A stretch of DNA of 64,000 bases from Portunus trituberculatus (Eukaryota > Arthropoda > Malacostraca > Decapoda > Portunidae): the NCBI RefSeq assembly GCF_017591435.1, contig NC_059272.1, positions 6,194,535 through 6,258,534 of the forward strand, in the 5' to 3' direction. Made by a program: the position numbers and the translations under genes. Shown piece by piece: positions 22,738-35,303 of the stretch; within the stretch, counting starts at the first letter, position 1, and every line of letters begins with the position of its first letter. The notes under the pieces are model-generated. The model had not been told where the DNA came from. It saw only the letters and a list, made by a program, of their open reading frames with translations, and did no database searches.

Positions 22738-22874
22738 GATTCTTTAATGATTGATTTCATGAAAAACAAGTCCACACTACTTGCCCAGGCCAATGTAAAT
22801 ACTGTACAACAGGTAGTGATGATCTGTTGATTGTCGGAATGGCGTTAGTGCGTCCTTCCTCGACTGCGTCTGGT

Positions 22875-23174
22875 GTAATTCACCTCACCTCACCTCCTCC
22901 TCCTCAGTCGTCTGCTGGTCACCCAGCCAGTCTTCCCCATTACGGAGCGAGCTCAGAGCTCATAGACCGATCTTCGGGTAGGACTGAGACCACAACACAC
23001 TCCACACACCGAGAAAGCAAGGCCACAACCCCTCGAGTTACATCCCGTACCTATTTACTGTTAAGTGAACAGGGGCCACACATTAAGAGGCTTGCCCATT
23101 TGCCTTGCCGCGCCGGAACTCAAACCTGGTCCTCTCGATTGTGAGTTGACCGTGCTAATCACTACACTATGCGG
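22875..23174 (-). mobile_element. tRNA-derived SINE, copy 1 (degenerate)
   Basis: About 300 bp. The head (right end) reads CCGCATAGTGTAGTGATTAG, then a tRNA-like arm with a CTCACAA anticodon-loop sequence (CAC, as in tRNA-Val) and a weak B box GGTTTGAGTTCC. The body shares GAGCTCAGAGCTC, CATCCCGTACCTA and GTGAACAGGGGC with the copy at 49601-49894. The 3' end reads GGTGAATTACACC. A GT-rich run touches the head. The promoter boxes are imperfect, so this copy is probably silent. Confidence 0.82.
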
Positions 23175-23266
23175 TGTGTGTGTGCGCGCCCGTGCATGTG
23201 TGCATTCTCCATGTATATAGTACCTATATGAGTAATGCATTTCATACAATTTCAACTGTTATCTGT

Positions 23267-23269
<3 letters not shown>

Positions 23270-23346
<77 letters not shown>
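23270..23346. repeat. (GA)n microsatellite
   Basis: About 77 bp of GA repeat. Confidence 0.97.
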
Positions 23347-23349
<3 letters not shown>

Positions 23350-23573
23350 GGATAAGACTTCCCTCAATAGGGATGTCTGCACTCATCCCCATGCTGATAT
23401 TTTCACACTAATTAACTCAAGTAGAAAAATAGGTTTTAATGTAGGGCAGTACATGGTAGAGTTGACACATGTTCATATTATGTCTAATGTTTACCTGCTA
23501 CTACACTGTGCATGAAGTTAGAAAGCAGAAACCATATGTGTTCCAGCTGTAGTGAACTCTCAGAAAACTGATG

Positions 23574-23577
<4 letters not shown>

Positions 23578-23659
<82 letters not shown>
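23578..23659. repeat. (TA)n microsatellite
   Basis: About 82 bp of TA repeat. Confidence 0.97.
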
Positions 23660-23661
<2 letters not shown>

Positions 23662-25246
23662 GCCACAGCAAAGGGGTTAAGCTCTGAATATGAAATGAAA
23701 GATTTCACATGACATTTGAAGACTCGCATGCATTTAGATCATTATTAGATCTCAATATTTTGCATTTTAAAACTTTTATCTTTGTTAGTAGCCTGTGTAC
23801 TAATCCTGTTGTGACTTGTGAGATGTAAACATGTACAGTAAGTCCTTGTTATATGGTACTTCTTTATCCAGTAATTTCACAGTTACAGTATTTGGAGATT
23901 ACTACCCTCCATTCGATATATGGTAAGAAAATTTCACAGATACAGTATCCGCTCATGTCATGCCCAAACCTACTGTTTTTCTTTTCGTGTTATTGCATCC
24001 AAACACTGAGCAATTGTTCGGCATGTTTAGTTGTTTACAGCACTGCGGAGAGTTTGATGAACACTCCAGCTAGCCCAGTGTCCACAAGCGATATGTAAAC
24101 AACAGTAAACCTCAGGTGTCAGGCCAAAGTGCCTGAACATCCCACCAAAAGCCAGCTGTCCATGAGCACTGAGCTGGGGTGGTGCAGGAAATTTGACGTG
24201 GATGATGTCACAACAACAGTCAGTCTCTTCCTGCATCTCCCATTGAACACAAGTGAAATCCTCACTGCTGGAGTTGACAAGGATAAGCAAAAGAGAAGTA
24301 GTCTGCCCAAACAGCAGAAGATGAGTAAGGGCTGAAATCCCTGCTGTCCCTTAGCCTTGGGAGGGACATCATCTGATAGAATATATGGCAAGTGAAAGGT
24401 AAAATAAAAACATTTTCTGTTTATTTCTTTTGCGTAGTACCTTACTTTTGTTTTATATACACCTAACCCTCCGTTATCGCGTGAAATTGGTGCCTAAAAA
24501 ACTGCGCAATTGCATATACTGCATATAAAACTACTGTTTGGACAGGCATTTTCTATCACAAATTTAAAAGTACAAATGTTTTATATTTTCAAACGAAACT
24601 ATATTTATTCGGGAGATTTTGATGTGCTGTGAATGAAAACTTTAGATGTTTTGATCGAGATATCTCAACCAAACTTAACCTAACCTCCTCAGAACTGCTA
24701 CTAATTTTGGCAAACACTTACTTTGGAGGCAAAGCGATATACAGCAGGGTTGATATTTCCCTCAAATTTATTCTTCTAGACAAGCTTAGGCATAGTGGAA
24801 CAACTGTGTTGGTCTGGGGACATGCTACTCAAGAGAAAGTTTTTAAACAAGAAGTGCTGAGATGAATTTTGAGTATTTTAGAGTGGTAAAACGGACTTGT
24901 GTCTACTCCAGTCCACCTTGGCATTAATGTAAAATTGTCCTAAAACTGAACAGTATTGCTGGTGCCCAGCTGCTGGATGCAGATATAGTTAGGTTAGGTA
25001 AAATTTAGTTAGGTTGGGTTAGTTTAGCTAGGTTAGGTTGAAATGCTAGCAATGAGATAAAAATCAAGATTAAGATGGCCACTATCACAAGAGCAATAGG
25101 GAGGCACACTTTGCTAGCCAGGGGGCCTGCACCACCCTGGACCAAAAACAAATATTTTTTTGTAGGCAAGAATATTTCAGTGTTGTGGCAGCTCTGATAC
25201 ACATACAGTAATGTGAAATTGGCAGTAAGCCGTCACAAAGCTTTCT
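23660..25246. other. Non-coding interval with possible Tigger-type scraps and TTAGG-like tract
   Basis: No convincing gene. CAGTAAGTCCTTGTTATATG at about 23835 and CTAACCCTCCGTTATCGCG at about 24465 resemble pogo/Tigger-type termini. A weak frame at 24129-24335 is not recognisable. At 24987-25040 there is a degenerate TTAGG-rich tract. Confidence 0.4.
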
Positions 25247-25514
25247 TTAACCTCTTCAATACGGTGACGCCTATGTGGGCGTCATGAAGCCCCAGTAGCA
25301 AATACGGTGACGCCTACGTAGATGTCATATTTCTTTTCTGAGCTTTCTTCAGTTCAGTTGTCCCGTATAGTGTGTTGGATACCAACTACACACGCCGTAT
25401 GCTGTCCTTGAAATCCTAGTGCTCCTCCCACCATCCTTGTCTCCACCAATCACTAAAGACAAGCTACATGCGTCTCGCCTTGTGTCTAAAATTACCCAAT
25501 GTCATAGACTGTTC

Positions 25515-25577
<63 letters not shown>

Positions 25578-25679
25578 CCTCCTTTCCCATCTCCATTCCT
25601 CCTTCCCCATCTCCTTTCCTCCTATCTCCTTCCCTCCCTCCCCTCTCCTCTCGAAGATAAGTTACATGCTTCCCGCCTT

Positions 25680-25681
<2 letters not shown>
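25247..25681 (-). mobile_element. piggyBac-like non-autonomous element, copy 2 (one end only)
   Basis: This starts at a TTAA (25247-25250) with CCTCTTCAATACGGTGACG. It is the reverse complement of the right part of the element at 12476-17354, including the GACGCC palindromes, the ACACGCCGTATGCTGTCC block and the (CT)n array. The match stops at the (AC)n array where LINE C begins. The other end is not found beyond LINE C. Confidence 0.82.
25519..25573. repeat. (CT)n microsatellite
   Basis: About 55 bp of CT repeat inside the piggyBac-like copy 2; equivalent to the GA array at 17020-17090. Confidence 0.96.

Positions 25682-25747
<66 letters not shown>
25682..25747 (+). repeat. (AC)n array at the 5' edge of LINE C
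   Basis: About 66 bp of perfect AC repeat. It is homologous in position to the GT array flanking LINE B in the sister piggyBac-like copy. Confidence 0.96.
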
Positions 25748-29071
<3,324 letters not shown>

Positions 29072-29084
29072 TTTCCTCCCCCCT
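29072..29084 (-). other. Polypurine tract
   Basis: AGGGGGGAGGAAA on the element strand, directly before the 3' LTR and identical to 774-786. Confidence 0.85.
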
Positions 29085-29102
29085 AAGACCTCCGTAATGG
29101 GC

Positions 29103-30332
29103 TCATGAAGGAGGTGAGACGGGAGATCTTGATAAGGCGTCAGTGATGATGTTGTCCATCCCCTTGATATGGTGGACTTCCAAGTTGAAGGGTTGAGTTA
29201 ACAAGGCCCACCTAAGAATGCGTTGGTTTCGGTTCTTCATGGCGTGAAGGAAGGCCAGAGGATTGTGATCGGTGAAGACCTTCGTAGTTTGAGGACCAGG
29301 ATGAAGGTAGCACTCAAAATGTTGGAGCGCCAGGACGAGTGCCAGAGCCTCCTTCTTGATGGTGGAGTAGTTGAGTTGGTGTTTCTTCAGCTTGGCGGAG
29401 TGATAGGCGATGGGATGGAGGATGCTGCTTGTGGGGTTTGCTTGTAGGAGGACAGCACCCACTCCAGCTCCACTCGCGTCCACTTGTAGATGGAAGGGGT
29501 GGGAGTGATCTGGCGTCCAGACCACTGGCTCCGAGGAGAGGAACGCCTTGAGATGTTGGAAGGCTTGGTCACAGGTCGGGGTCCAGTGGAAGGGGACGGA
29601 AGTGCTGATAAGGTCCGTCAGGGGGGCGGCCAGGGTGGAGAAGTTCCTACAGAATCGTCTGTAGAAACCAGCCATCCCCAAGAACCTCATGAGAGCTTTC
29701 CTGGTGGTAGGGACAGGGAAGCCAAGGATGGCCTCTACGTTGGCTCTCTTGGGGCGAACCTTGCCGTTCCCCACCACATGTTCCAGGTAGACCACCGTGG
29801 ACTTCCTGAAGGTGGACTTGGCCAGGTTGATTGTAAGATCGGCTTCCTGCAACCGACCCATCAGCCTCTGGAGATGGGTCAGATGTGTCACCCAGTCGTC
29901 TGAAGTCACCACCAGGTCGTCCAGATAGGCAGATGTTCCCTCCAAGTCCTGGGTGATGTAATTTATAGCCCTCTGGAAGGTGGCGGGAGCATTAGACAAG
30001 CTGAAGGGCATCACTGTGTATTGGTATGGCCCGAAGGGGGTGATGAAGGCGGATATTATTTGGGCCTCGTCCGAGAGGGGAATCTGGTAGTAACCCTTAA
30101 GTAAATCTATGGTGGTTACAAATTTGGCTACTCCTATGCTATCTATAAGGTCCTCTATCAAGGGCAATGGGTAGGAGTCTGGCACCGTCACTTTATTCAA
30201 TTTCCTGTAGTCGGTGCAAAATCGACTACTACCATCTGGCTTAGATGTTAACAGGCAGGGAGAAGCCCAAGGGGATATACTAGGTTCTGCAAGGTGATGA
30301 CAGAGCAGATAGTCTACCTCTTTTTTCATCAA
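29103..30332 (-). CDS. Reverse transcriptase and RNase H of Gmr1-like element
   Basis: A 409-residue open frame. RT motifs: ISPWASPCLLTSKPDGSSRF (1-2), CTDYRKLNKVTVPDSYPLP, FVTTIDLLKGYYQI with the first Asp, FGPYQYTVMPFSLSNAPATF, and the catalytic box AYLDDLVV with two Asp. The connection region has FLGMAGFYRRFC. RNase H runs from about residue 265: QVDASGAGVGAVLL, KKEALALVLAL, VFTDHNPLAFL and a final DNIITDALSR, all key acidic residues present. The frame continues upstream of the first Met across one stop (TAA at 30358-30360) into residues typical of the RT N-terminus (ISNDIKPIRQPA), so the true protein was longer. It is the last gene of the element and ends 18 bp before the polypurine tract. 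It makes cDNA in the cytoplasm. Confidence 0.93.
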   Translation of the reverse strand: MMKKEVDYLLCHHLAEPSISPWASPCLLTSKPDGSSRFCTDYRKLNKVTVPDSYPLPLIEDLIDSIGVAKFVTTIDLLKGYYQIPLSDEAQIISAFITPFGPYQYTVMPFSLSNAPATFQRAINYITQDLEGTSAYLDDLVVTSDDWVTHLTHLQRLMGRLQEADLTINLAKSTFRKSTVVYLEHVVGNGKVRPKRANVEAILGFPVPTTRKALMRFLGMAGFYRRFCRNFSTLAAPLTDLISTSVPFHWTPTCDQAFQHLKAFLSSEPVVWTPDHSHPFHLQVDASGAGVGAVLLQANPTSSILHPIAYHSAKLKKHQLNYSTIKKEALALVLALQHFECYLHPGPQTTKVFTDHNPLAFLHAMKNRNQRILRWALLTQPFNLEVHHIKGMDNIITDALSRSPVSPPS

Positions 30333-30582
30333 GTCTCTTTTAATGGGTGAAATGCATTAGGCTGGTTGTCTTATAGGCTTGATGTCATTAGATATTAAAG
30401 TTATATCATGTTGGATAGTAGTACAAAGTCCTGGAAGGTCACCTGTGATTTCTGAAAAGTCTAGCAATAACTTTAAGATCAGACTGTTGTGAAGGTGTTA
30501 AGGAAAAAAAACCTCATAAAGGTTGGACATGATTTGGCTGTTTGAGGGGCGTCCTTTAGGTGACGAGAGTAGGAATTCGATG

Positions 30583-32022
30583 TCAGACTTCCTCGGGGGG
30601 CACAGGACCAGACTCCTTCCCTACCAGACATACAGGTACAGTGCGAGACAAGTCGTCCTCTGGTTCTCTGGAGTGGTAAGGTTTCATTAGGTTAATATGA
30701 ACTAGTTGGGAATCCTTACGACGGTCAGGAGTGTGGACCACATAGTTTAATGGACTTAGTTTTTGAGCCACAACATAATGTCACATGAACTTACTATGAA
30801 GAGCATTGCCTGGAGTGGGGAGAAAAAGTAAAACCTCGTCTCCTGGTTTGAAACTTCTCATGACAGATTTGGGAAGAGAATTTTGTTGCATTTTAGTTTG
30901 AGATTTGAGGAAGTTTGATTTAGCAAAAGATCTGACTTCACTGATTTTATTCTTAAGGTTACTGATGTAGTCAGACACACTGGGGCTTGAAGGAATATTT
31001 TGAGTAAACCATTGATCCTTTAATATTTTGAGAGGCCCCCTGATCTGTCTACCATAGAGTAATTCAAAAGGGGAGTAACCTAAAGAATCTTGAGGAGATT
31101 CTCTTAAAGCGAAGAGAAGGAAAGAGATACTTTCATCCCAGTCTCCTTGATGCTCCAAGCAATACTTCTTCATCATGGATTTTAATGTTTGGTGAAACCG
31201 CTCCAGACAGCCTTGGGATTGGGAGTGGTAAGCCAAGGAGGTTACATGGTCGATGTTTAGCTCATTCACTATCTGTTGGAAAAAATTGCTAGTGAAATTG
31301 CTACCCTTGTCAGACTGAATTTGTTTTGGAATTCCTACCGAGGTGAAAAAATGTATTAGATGTTTTACAATGGTCTTTGATGTGATGTTCTTAAGAGGGA
31401 ATGCTTCAGGGTACCTGGTAGTGGGATCCATGAGGGTTAACAAATACTGATTCCCTCGTTTGGTTTTGGGTAAGGGCCCTACGCAGTCTAGAACGATCTT
31501 TTTGAAGGGCTCCGTCTGAACTGGAATAGGCATCAGAGGAGCTGGCACAAGGCGTTTGTTAGGCTTACCCACAATTTGACATATATGACATATTTCTACA
31601 TAGTGTGACACATCCTTTTTCATTCCTGGCCAAAAAAAATGTTGAAGAGCCTTCTTGTAGGTTTTTTGGATGCCTAGATGACCTGACAATCCATCATGAG
31701 CTAGTTCTATAATGGATGGTCTTACAGACAAGGGGATGACAACTTGATGTGTTTCTGACCAGGTGTCTAGTTCTTTCAGTTCAGGAGGTCTGTAGGCACG
31801 CATCAGGAATCCTTCCTGATAATAAAAACAAGGCAATTTAGACATATCCTTTGTCTCACTGGTAGCATGTCTGATCTTAGCCAAAGTGAGATCCTGTTCC
31901 TGAGCATTAATCAAATTCTCCTTTGAAATGATGTTATTGTACAAGTTGTCAGTAGAAGCAATCATTGGTGGAGGTGATGAAAGGGCAGGGAACTTGGACT
32001 GAGACCTGGTGACTGCACACAC
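30583..32022 (-). pseudogene. Integrase of Gmr1-like element, upstream of RT
   Basis: This is the enzyme that joins element cDNA to host DNA. The 413-residue first part has the N-terminal zinc motif (HDGLSGHLGIQKTYKKA, then CHICQ). Catalytic D1 is in IVLDCVGPLPKT, D2 in IQSDKGSNFTS and E in HSQSQGCLERFHQTLK. After an in-frame TGA at 30781-30783 the same frame continues with the C-terminal module (LSPLNYVVHTPDRRK, LVHINLMKPYHSRE) seen in Gypsy integrases. The stop falls in the Gly of the GPY signature, where the sequence reads stop-His-Tyr. No chromodomain is seen. The protease shares this frame. The position upstream of RT is unusual for Ty3/Gypsy. The frame opens with AVTRSQSKFPA, a linker type common between Gypsy domains. 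Confidence 0.9.
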
Positions 32023-32067
32023 TGGGAAGAAGTGAGGGGATGTTTCGTCCAGGGTCTTAGTGGGATT

Positions 32068-32397
32068 TCATGTTAAGGAGGAATCAAGAACAATTAAGTT
32101 TGGAACAGCCAAGTTACCCGCAAGATCATTACCCAGTACAAGATGTACCCCTGGTACTGGTAGTTCACCAGGTTTAATGGCTACCTCAACCTCTCCTGAA
32201 ATTAAAGGGCACTGTAAGCTAATTTTAGCCAAAGGATAGGAGAGCTGTGATTTGAGACCTGTAAGGATCACCTTCTCCCCAGTGAAAGCCTGTTTGATGT
32301 TAGGGATGACATCTTCCCTTAAGATGGATTGGGCAGCACCTGTATCACGCAGAACCTTGACATTTATTGCCTTGTCTTTACCATCAGTCAGGGACAC
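32068..32397 (-). CDS. Aspartic protease of Gmr1-like element
   Basis: A 109-residue retropepsin-type domain that would mature Gag and Pol. The catalytic triad is VLRDTGAAQSI (Asp-Thr-Gly), and the flap/second strand region reads HLVLGNDLAGNLAV, the usual LG..hydrophobic ending. It lies 30 bp after the gag stop in another frame, suggesting gag-pol frameshifting or separate initiation; no clear slippery site was identified. It is in the same frame as integrase, separated by a stop between 32022 and 32068. It probably acts as a dimer. Confidence 0.85.
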   Translation of the reverse strand: MSLTDGKDKAINVKVLRDTGAAQSILREDVIPNIKQAFTGEKVILTGLKSQLSYPLAKISLQCPLISGEVEVAIKPGELPVPGVHLVLGNDLAGNLAVPNLIVLDSSLT

Positions 32398-32429
32398 TTT
32401 ACCTTGATACGTGTACGATTCATAAAGTT

Positions 32430-33797
32430 CTAGAGGAGAGTAAGGTTAGCTAGGGCCACTGGTTTCTTGTTCTTAAATTTGTTAGGTTTAGGGGCCACAA
32501 AAGAAGGTTGACGTTGAGAGGCCTTGCAATTTGGATGTCTACATTTTTGGATTGTGTGACCTGGTTTCTTACAGTATGTACACCAGTGGGAATTATACGC
32601 ATTTGGCGAGAATCCGGTCAGCTTACCACCCGTGCCCCCAAAACCTTCCCCAAAGGAGGACCTAACATTAGATAGTGAACCACGACCTCTACTACCCAGG
32701 GATCCCATCAACAAAGCAAACGCATCAGCCACTTTAGCGGCAGACATAAGATCACTCTCTCCCCGTTCTTCCACATGCCTCAGAATATTAAAGGGTAACT
32801 TGTTTTTCCATTCTTCCAGGACCATTAGATTGAGCAACTCCGTAAAGGTGGTAATGTTAAGGGCGGCTAACCATTTCTTAAATTGTCTTAGTTTCTCACT
32901 AGCAAATTCAACATAGGTATGAGAGTCTGGTTTCACATACTTTCGGAACTGTTGTCTGTATCCGTCAGAAGTGATAGAGTAGGCGTCTAGAATGTTACCT
33001 TTGATCTCTTTATATTCTACCTCATCACTAAGGCCGTTGTATATCCTGTAAGCTTTTCCTACTAGCTTGGGGACAAGGAGAGACACCCACTGATCCTTGG
33101 GCCATTTATTCCTATTAGCAATCTTCTTAAAAGCGCGAAATGACCCGTCAACATCAGATTCATAAAAAGGGGGAACTAGCGGAGCAGCTGTAGCAGGATT
33201 AAAGATTGCTAACTTTTTCTTTATATCTATTTCTTCCCCTATAAACTTAGTGTCATTTCGTAGGGCTAACTCCTGAATTTCTAACTCTTTCTCCTGCCTT
33301 TTAAGTTGTAACTGAAATTCTCTCTCTTTATCTTCTATTTCTGCCTGTAGTTGCATCTCTTTCGCTTCTTTTTCTGCTTGTAGTTGCATTTCTTTCGCTT
33401 CTTTTTCTGCCTGTAATTGCATTTCTTTTGCTTCTTTTTCTGCCTGTAGTTGCATTTGTTTTTCATGCATCCGGTATTCTAGTCTAAGCTTCTCAATTTC
33501 CCATTGACTTATCCCACTCATATCCTGTTCTTCCTGGGGACTGTGTATTATAGTCCTCGTAGATGCTACTGACATGGGAATTAACTCTCCTATGGCATTT
33601 CCTAGCAACTGACCTTCTTGCACTAGATGTTCAACAACTACATTCTTAACGACCTCTTTAGTTATCTGAGATGTGATGGGAACATCAAAATGTTTAGCGA
33701 TGGCTTTCCATTGGTCCTTTTTTATATTAGCACCTTTAAGTTGTTCCAGAGAAGGGTCAACACAAAAATCTTCAACGTTAAACTGTGCGGAAGCCAT
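32430..33797 (-). CDS. Gag of Gmr1-like element with SCAN-like capsid region and zinc knuckle
   Basis: This 455-residue intact frame forms the particle that packages element RNA. Residues 1-90 hold a helical N-domain (LEQLKGANIKKDQWKAIAKH). Residues 100-180 form a highly charged coiled coil containing three near-exact 11-residue repeats (MQLQAEKEAKE). Residues 205-370 form the capsid: WPKDQWVSLLVPKLVGKAY, YRQQFRKYV, LRQFKKWLAALN and LLNLMVLEEWKNKLPFNI. The spacing in this last part resembles the SCAN domain, known to derive from Gmr1-like Gag. Residues 410-425 are a CCHC zinc knuckle (CTYCKKPGHTIQKC). The start Met at 33797 is the first in frame. It is the only uninterrupted long gene of this element. 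Confidence 0.9.
   Translation of the reverse strand: MASAQFNVEDFCVDPSLEQLKGANIKKDQWKAIAKHFDVPITSQITKEVVKNVVVEHLVQEGQLLGNAIGELIPMSVASTRTIIHSPQEEQDMSGISQWEIEKLRLEYRMHEKQMQLQAEKEAKEMQLQAEKEAKEMQLQAEKEAKEMQLQAEIEDKEREFQLQLKRQEKELEIQELALRNDTKFIGEEIDIKKKLAIFNPATAAPLVPPFYESDVDGSFRAFKKIANRNKWPKDQWVSLLVPKLVGKAYRIYNGLSDEVEYKEIKGNILDAYSITSDGYRQQFRKYVKPDSHTYVEFASEKLRQFKKWLAALNITTFTELLNLMVLEEWKNKLPFNILRHVEERGESDLMSAAKVADAFALLMGSLGSRGRGSLSNVRSSFGEGFGGTGGKLTGFSPNAYNSHWCTYCKKPGHTIQKCRHPNCKASQRQPSFVAPKPNKFKNKKPVALANLTLL
33339..33457 (-). repeat. 33-bp tandem repeat within gag
   Basis: About three and a half 33-bp units encode MQLQAEKEAKE repeats in the coiled coil. Units differ by only a few bases, so the array is recent. 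Confidence 0.9.
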
Positions 33798-34446
33798 ATT
33801 AAATAGATGTTAAACAAACAAAAAAATGATAAGTTAATTACTTAAGTGAGGAACTTGGCAGTGATAATAAAGGCAACCTTGGAAATTACCTAGATTATAC
33901 TTAAGTAAACACTTATGAGAATTACGGCATTAAGAGGGATCCGGATTACTCTAGTTGCGAGACTTGAGAGTGAGGAGTGAATTGTACTGAGACTTGTTAT
34001 TGATAAGGAGGCGGATTAGTCTGAGGGACTAGTTAAAAGGGCCAATCATAACTAGCGAGAAAAATGATCTGCGAAATGAGGGGATTGAGGGATCGCATGA
34101 ACATTTGATGATCCCAACACTTGGATAACACTTATTACACACCTGCCTATGTGCAAAAAATAGAGATAAGTGCTATCGGTGAACACGCCTTTCTACCTGG
34201 TTTCCTGCTCTACCACTGCTATGCGATACCAATGAAAGTCACGAAGCACTTTTAACCCAAAGGGAGCCACTTGATCGCACAAAGGTAAAGTTAAACCACA
34301 CGCAGAGTAAGTCACAGAAAAAAAACACATCAAAGTCACAACACCACAGAAACACAGAAAAAAAATAATGTAATCACAGAAAAAAAAGTCACTGGAAAAA
34401 TGGAACACTGAACAAGGGTTATAATGGTCCTGTCACGGTCTCCAAT
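33798..34446 (-). other. 5' leader of Gmr1-like element
   Basis: About 650 bp of untranslated leader between LTR and gag. A candidate primer-binding site beginning TGGAGACCGTGACAGG on the element strand lies at 34429-34444, 2 bp inside the LTR, as expected for tRNA priming. The matching tRNA was not identified. Confidence 0.6.
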
Positions 34447-34644
34447 AGTTACCTTCACCAGTTAAATGGGAAAGATTGGCATCGGGGAGCCGGTGAACAA
34501 TAATAATAAAAAAAAAAAAAAAAAAAAAAAAACACTGCAGGTTCAACTGGTGAGGATATGCAAAGGGGGCACTTAAGAAGCTATTTAATAACCCAATAAC
34601 AATAAAACTGACATACACATAGATATAACATGAAACACATGAAA

Positions 34645-34723
<79 letters not shown>

Positions 34724-35093
34724 CACAGAAATAAATACAACAATAAAGAACCCAACTTAATACCTAACAATAATATTAATCCTATATGGAGGCAATCTGG
34801 ATAAAAACGGGATGAGGGGAAGTGATACTTATGCGGTGTCATAGTGGAGAAGTGCTGGGTGAGGTAGATCCCACGGTAGTCCAAGAGGCGTTGTGTTCAC
34901 TGGTTGAGGCCTTGACTTCGACTGACTTCCAGAAATCAGGGAGCTTGAGTCGAATGGGGCCGCGTGAATCCAACTTCGGGACAGTAGTGGGGCTTCATGA
35001 GACGGTGACGTGGAAGGACGTGGAGAGGTAGCAAATGAGGTAGCAAGCGGAGGAGGTGATGGTAGTGGAGTATGTTACGGACGGGCCATAACA
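34447..35093 (-). repeat. 5' LTR of Gmr1-like element
   Basis: About 647 bp; starts TGTTAT (35093) and ends GTAACT (34447). It matches 787-1433 except that a (TA)n array (34650-34722) has expanded in the middle. Confidence 0.88.
34650..34722. repeat. (TA)n microsatellite inside the LTR
   Basis: About 73 bp of TA repeat. The homologous site in the LTR at 787-1433 is only slightly TA-rich. Confidence 0.96.
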
Positions 35094-35303
35094 GTGGAGA
35101 CACGAGCGAAAGGATGATAGAAGCTGTCAAGGAGTTCCTGGAGAGAATGTGGAGGGCCAGATGCAGGGATTAGTAGTATTAAGGATGGTGTCTGGTTTAG
35201 GTTCTTGCTGCCTTTTTTTTTTTTTATCCCCTACAGGAGCTGCCAATACTAAGGCCTGCCTCAGGAGAAATCTTGGGACACCTGTAGAATCAAGATCAAG
35301 ATC
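35094..35303 (+). other. Remnant flank with fragment of an unidentified ORF
   Basis: 35104-35165 encodes RMIEAVKEFLERMW-type residues, and the same segment recurs at 39085-39155, so this is a dispersed repeat. A pyrimidine-rich stretch ending CCCCTACAG (35236) is splice-acceptor-like, but no exon was recognised. Confidence 0.45.

Larger units (their letters stand above)
18803..22745 (-). mobile_element. LINE D, near full-length CR1/L2-group retrotransposon
   Basis: About 3.9 kb with ORF1 (start 22737), ORF2 and a 3' end bearing tandem AACTAGGTAAATAC units that run straight into (AC)n. It is the least interrupted member here. It shows the uninterrupted TTAA site (around 20910) that holds the piggyBac-like element in LINE A. 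Confidence 0.87.

Noticed and set aside
24027..24391. Minus-strand frames of about 90 codons
   Set aside because: No motif, and overlapping frames of similar length on both strands.
33339..33457. CRISPR-like array
   Set aside because: Contiguous 33-bp repeats without spacers, in frame within gag; this is a eukaryotic retrotransposon.
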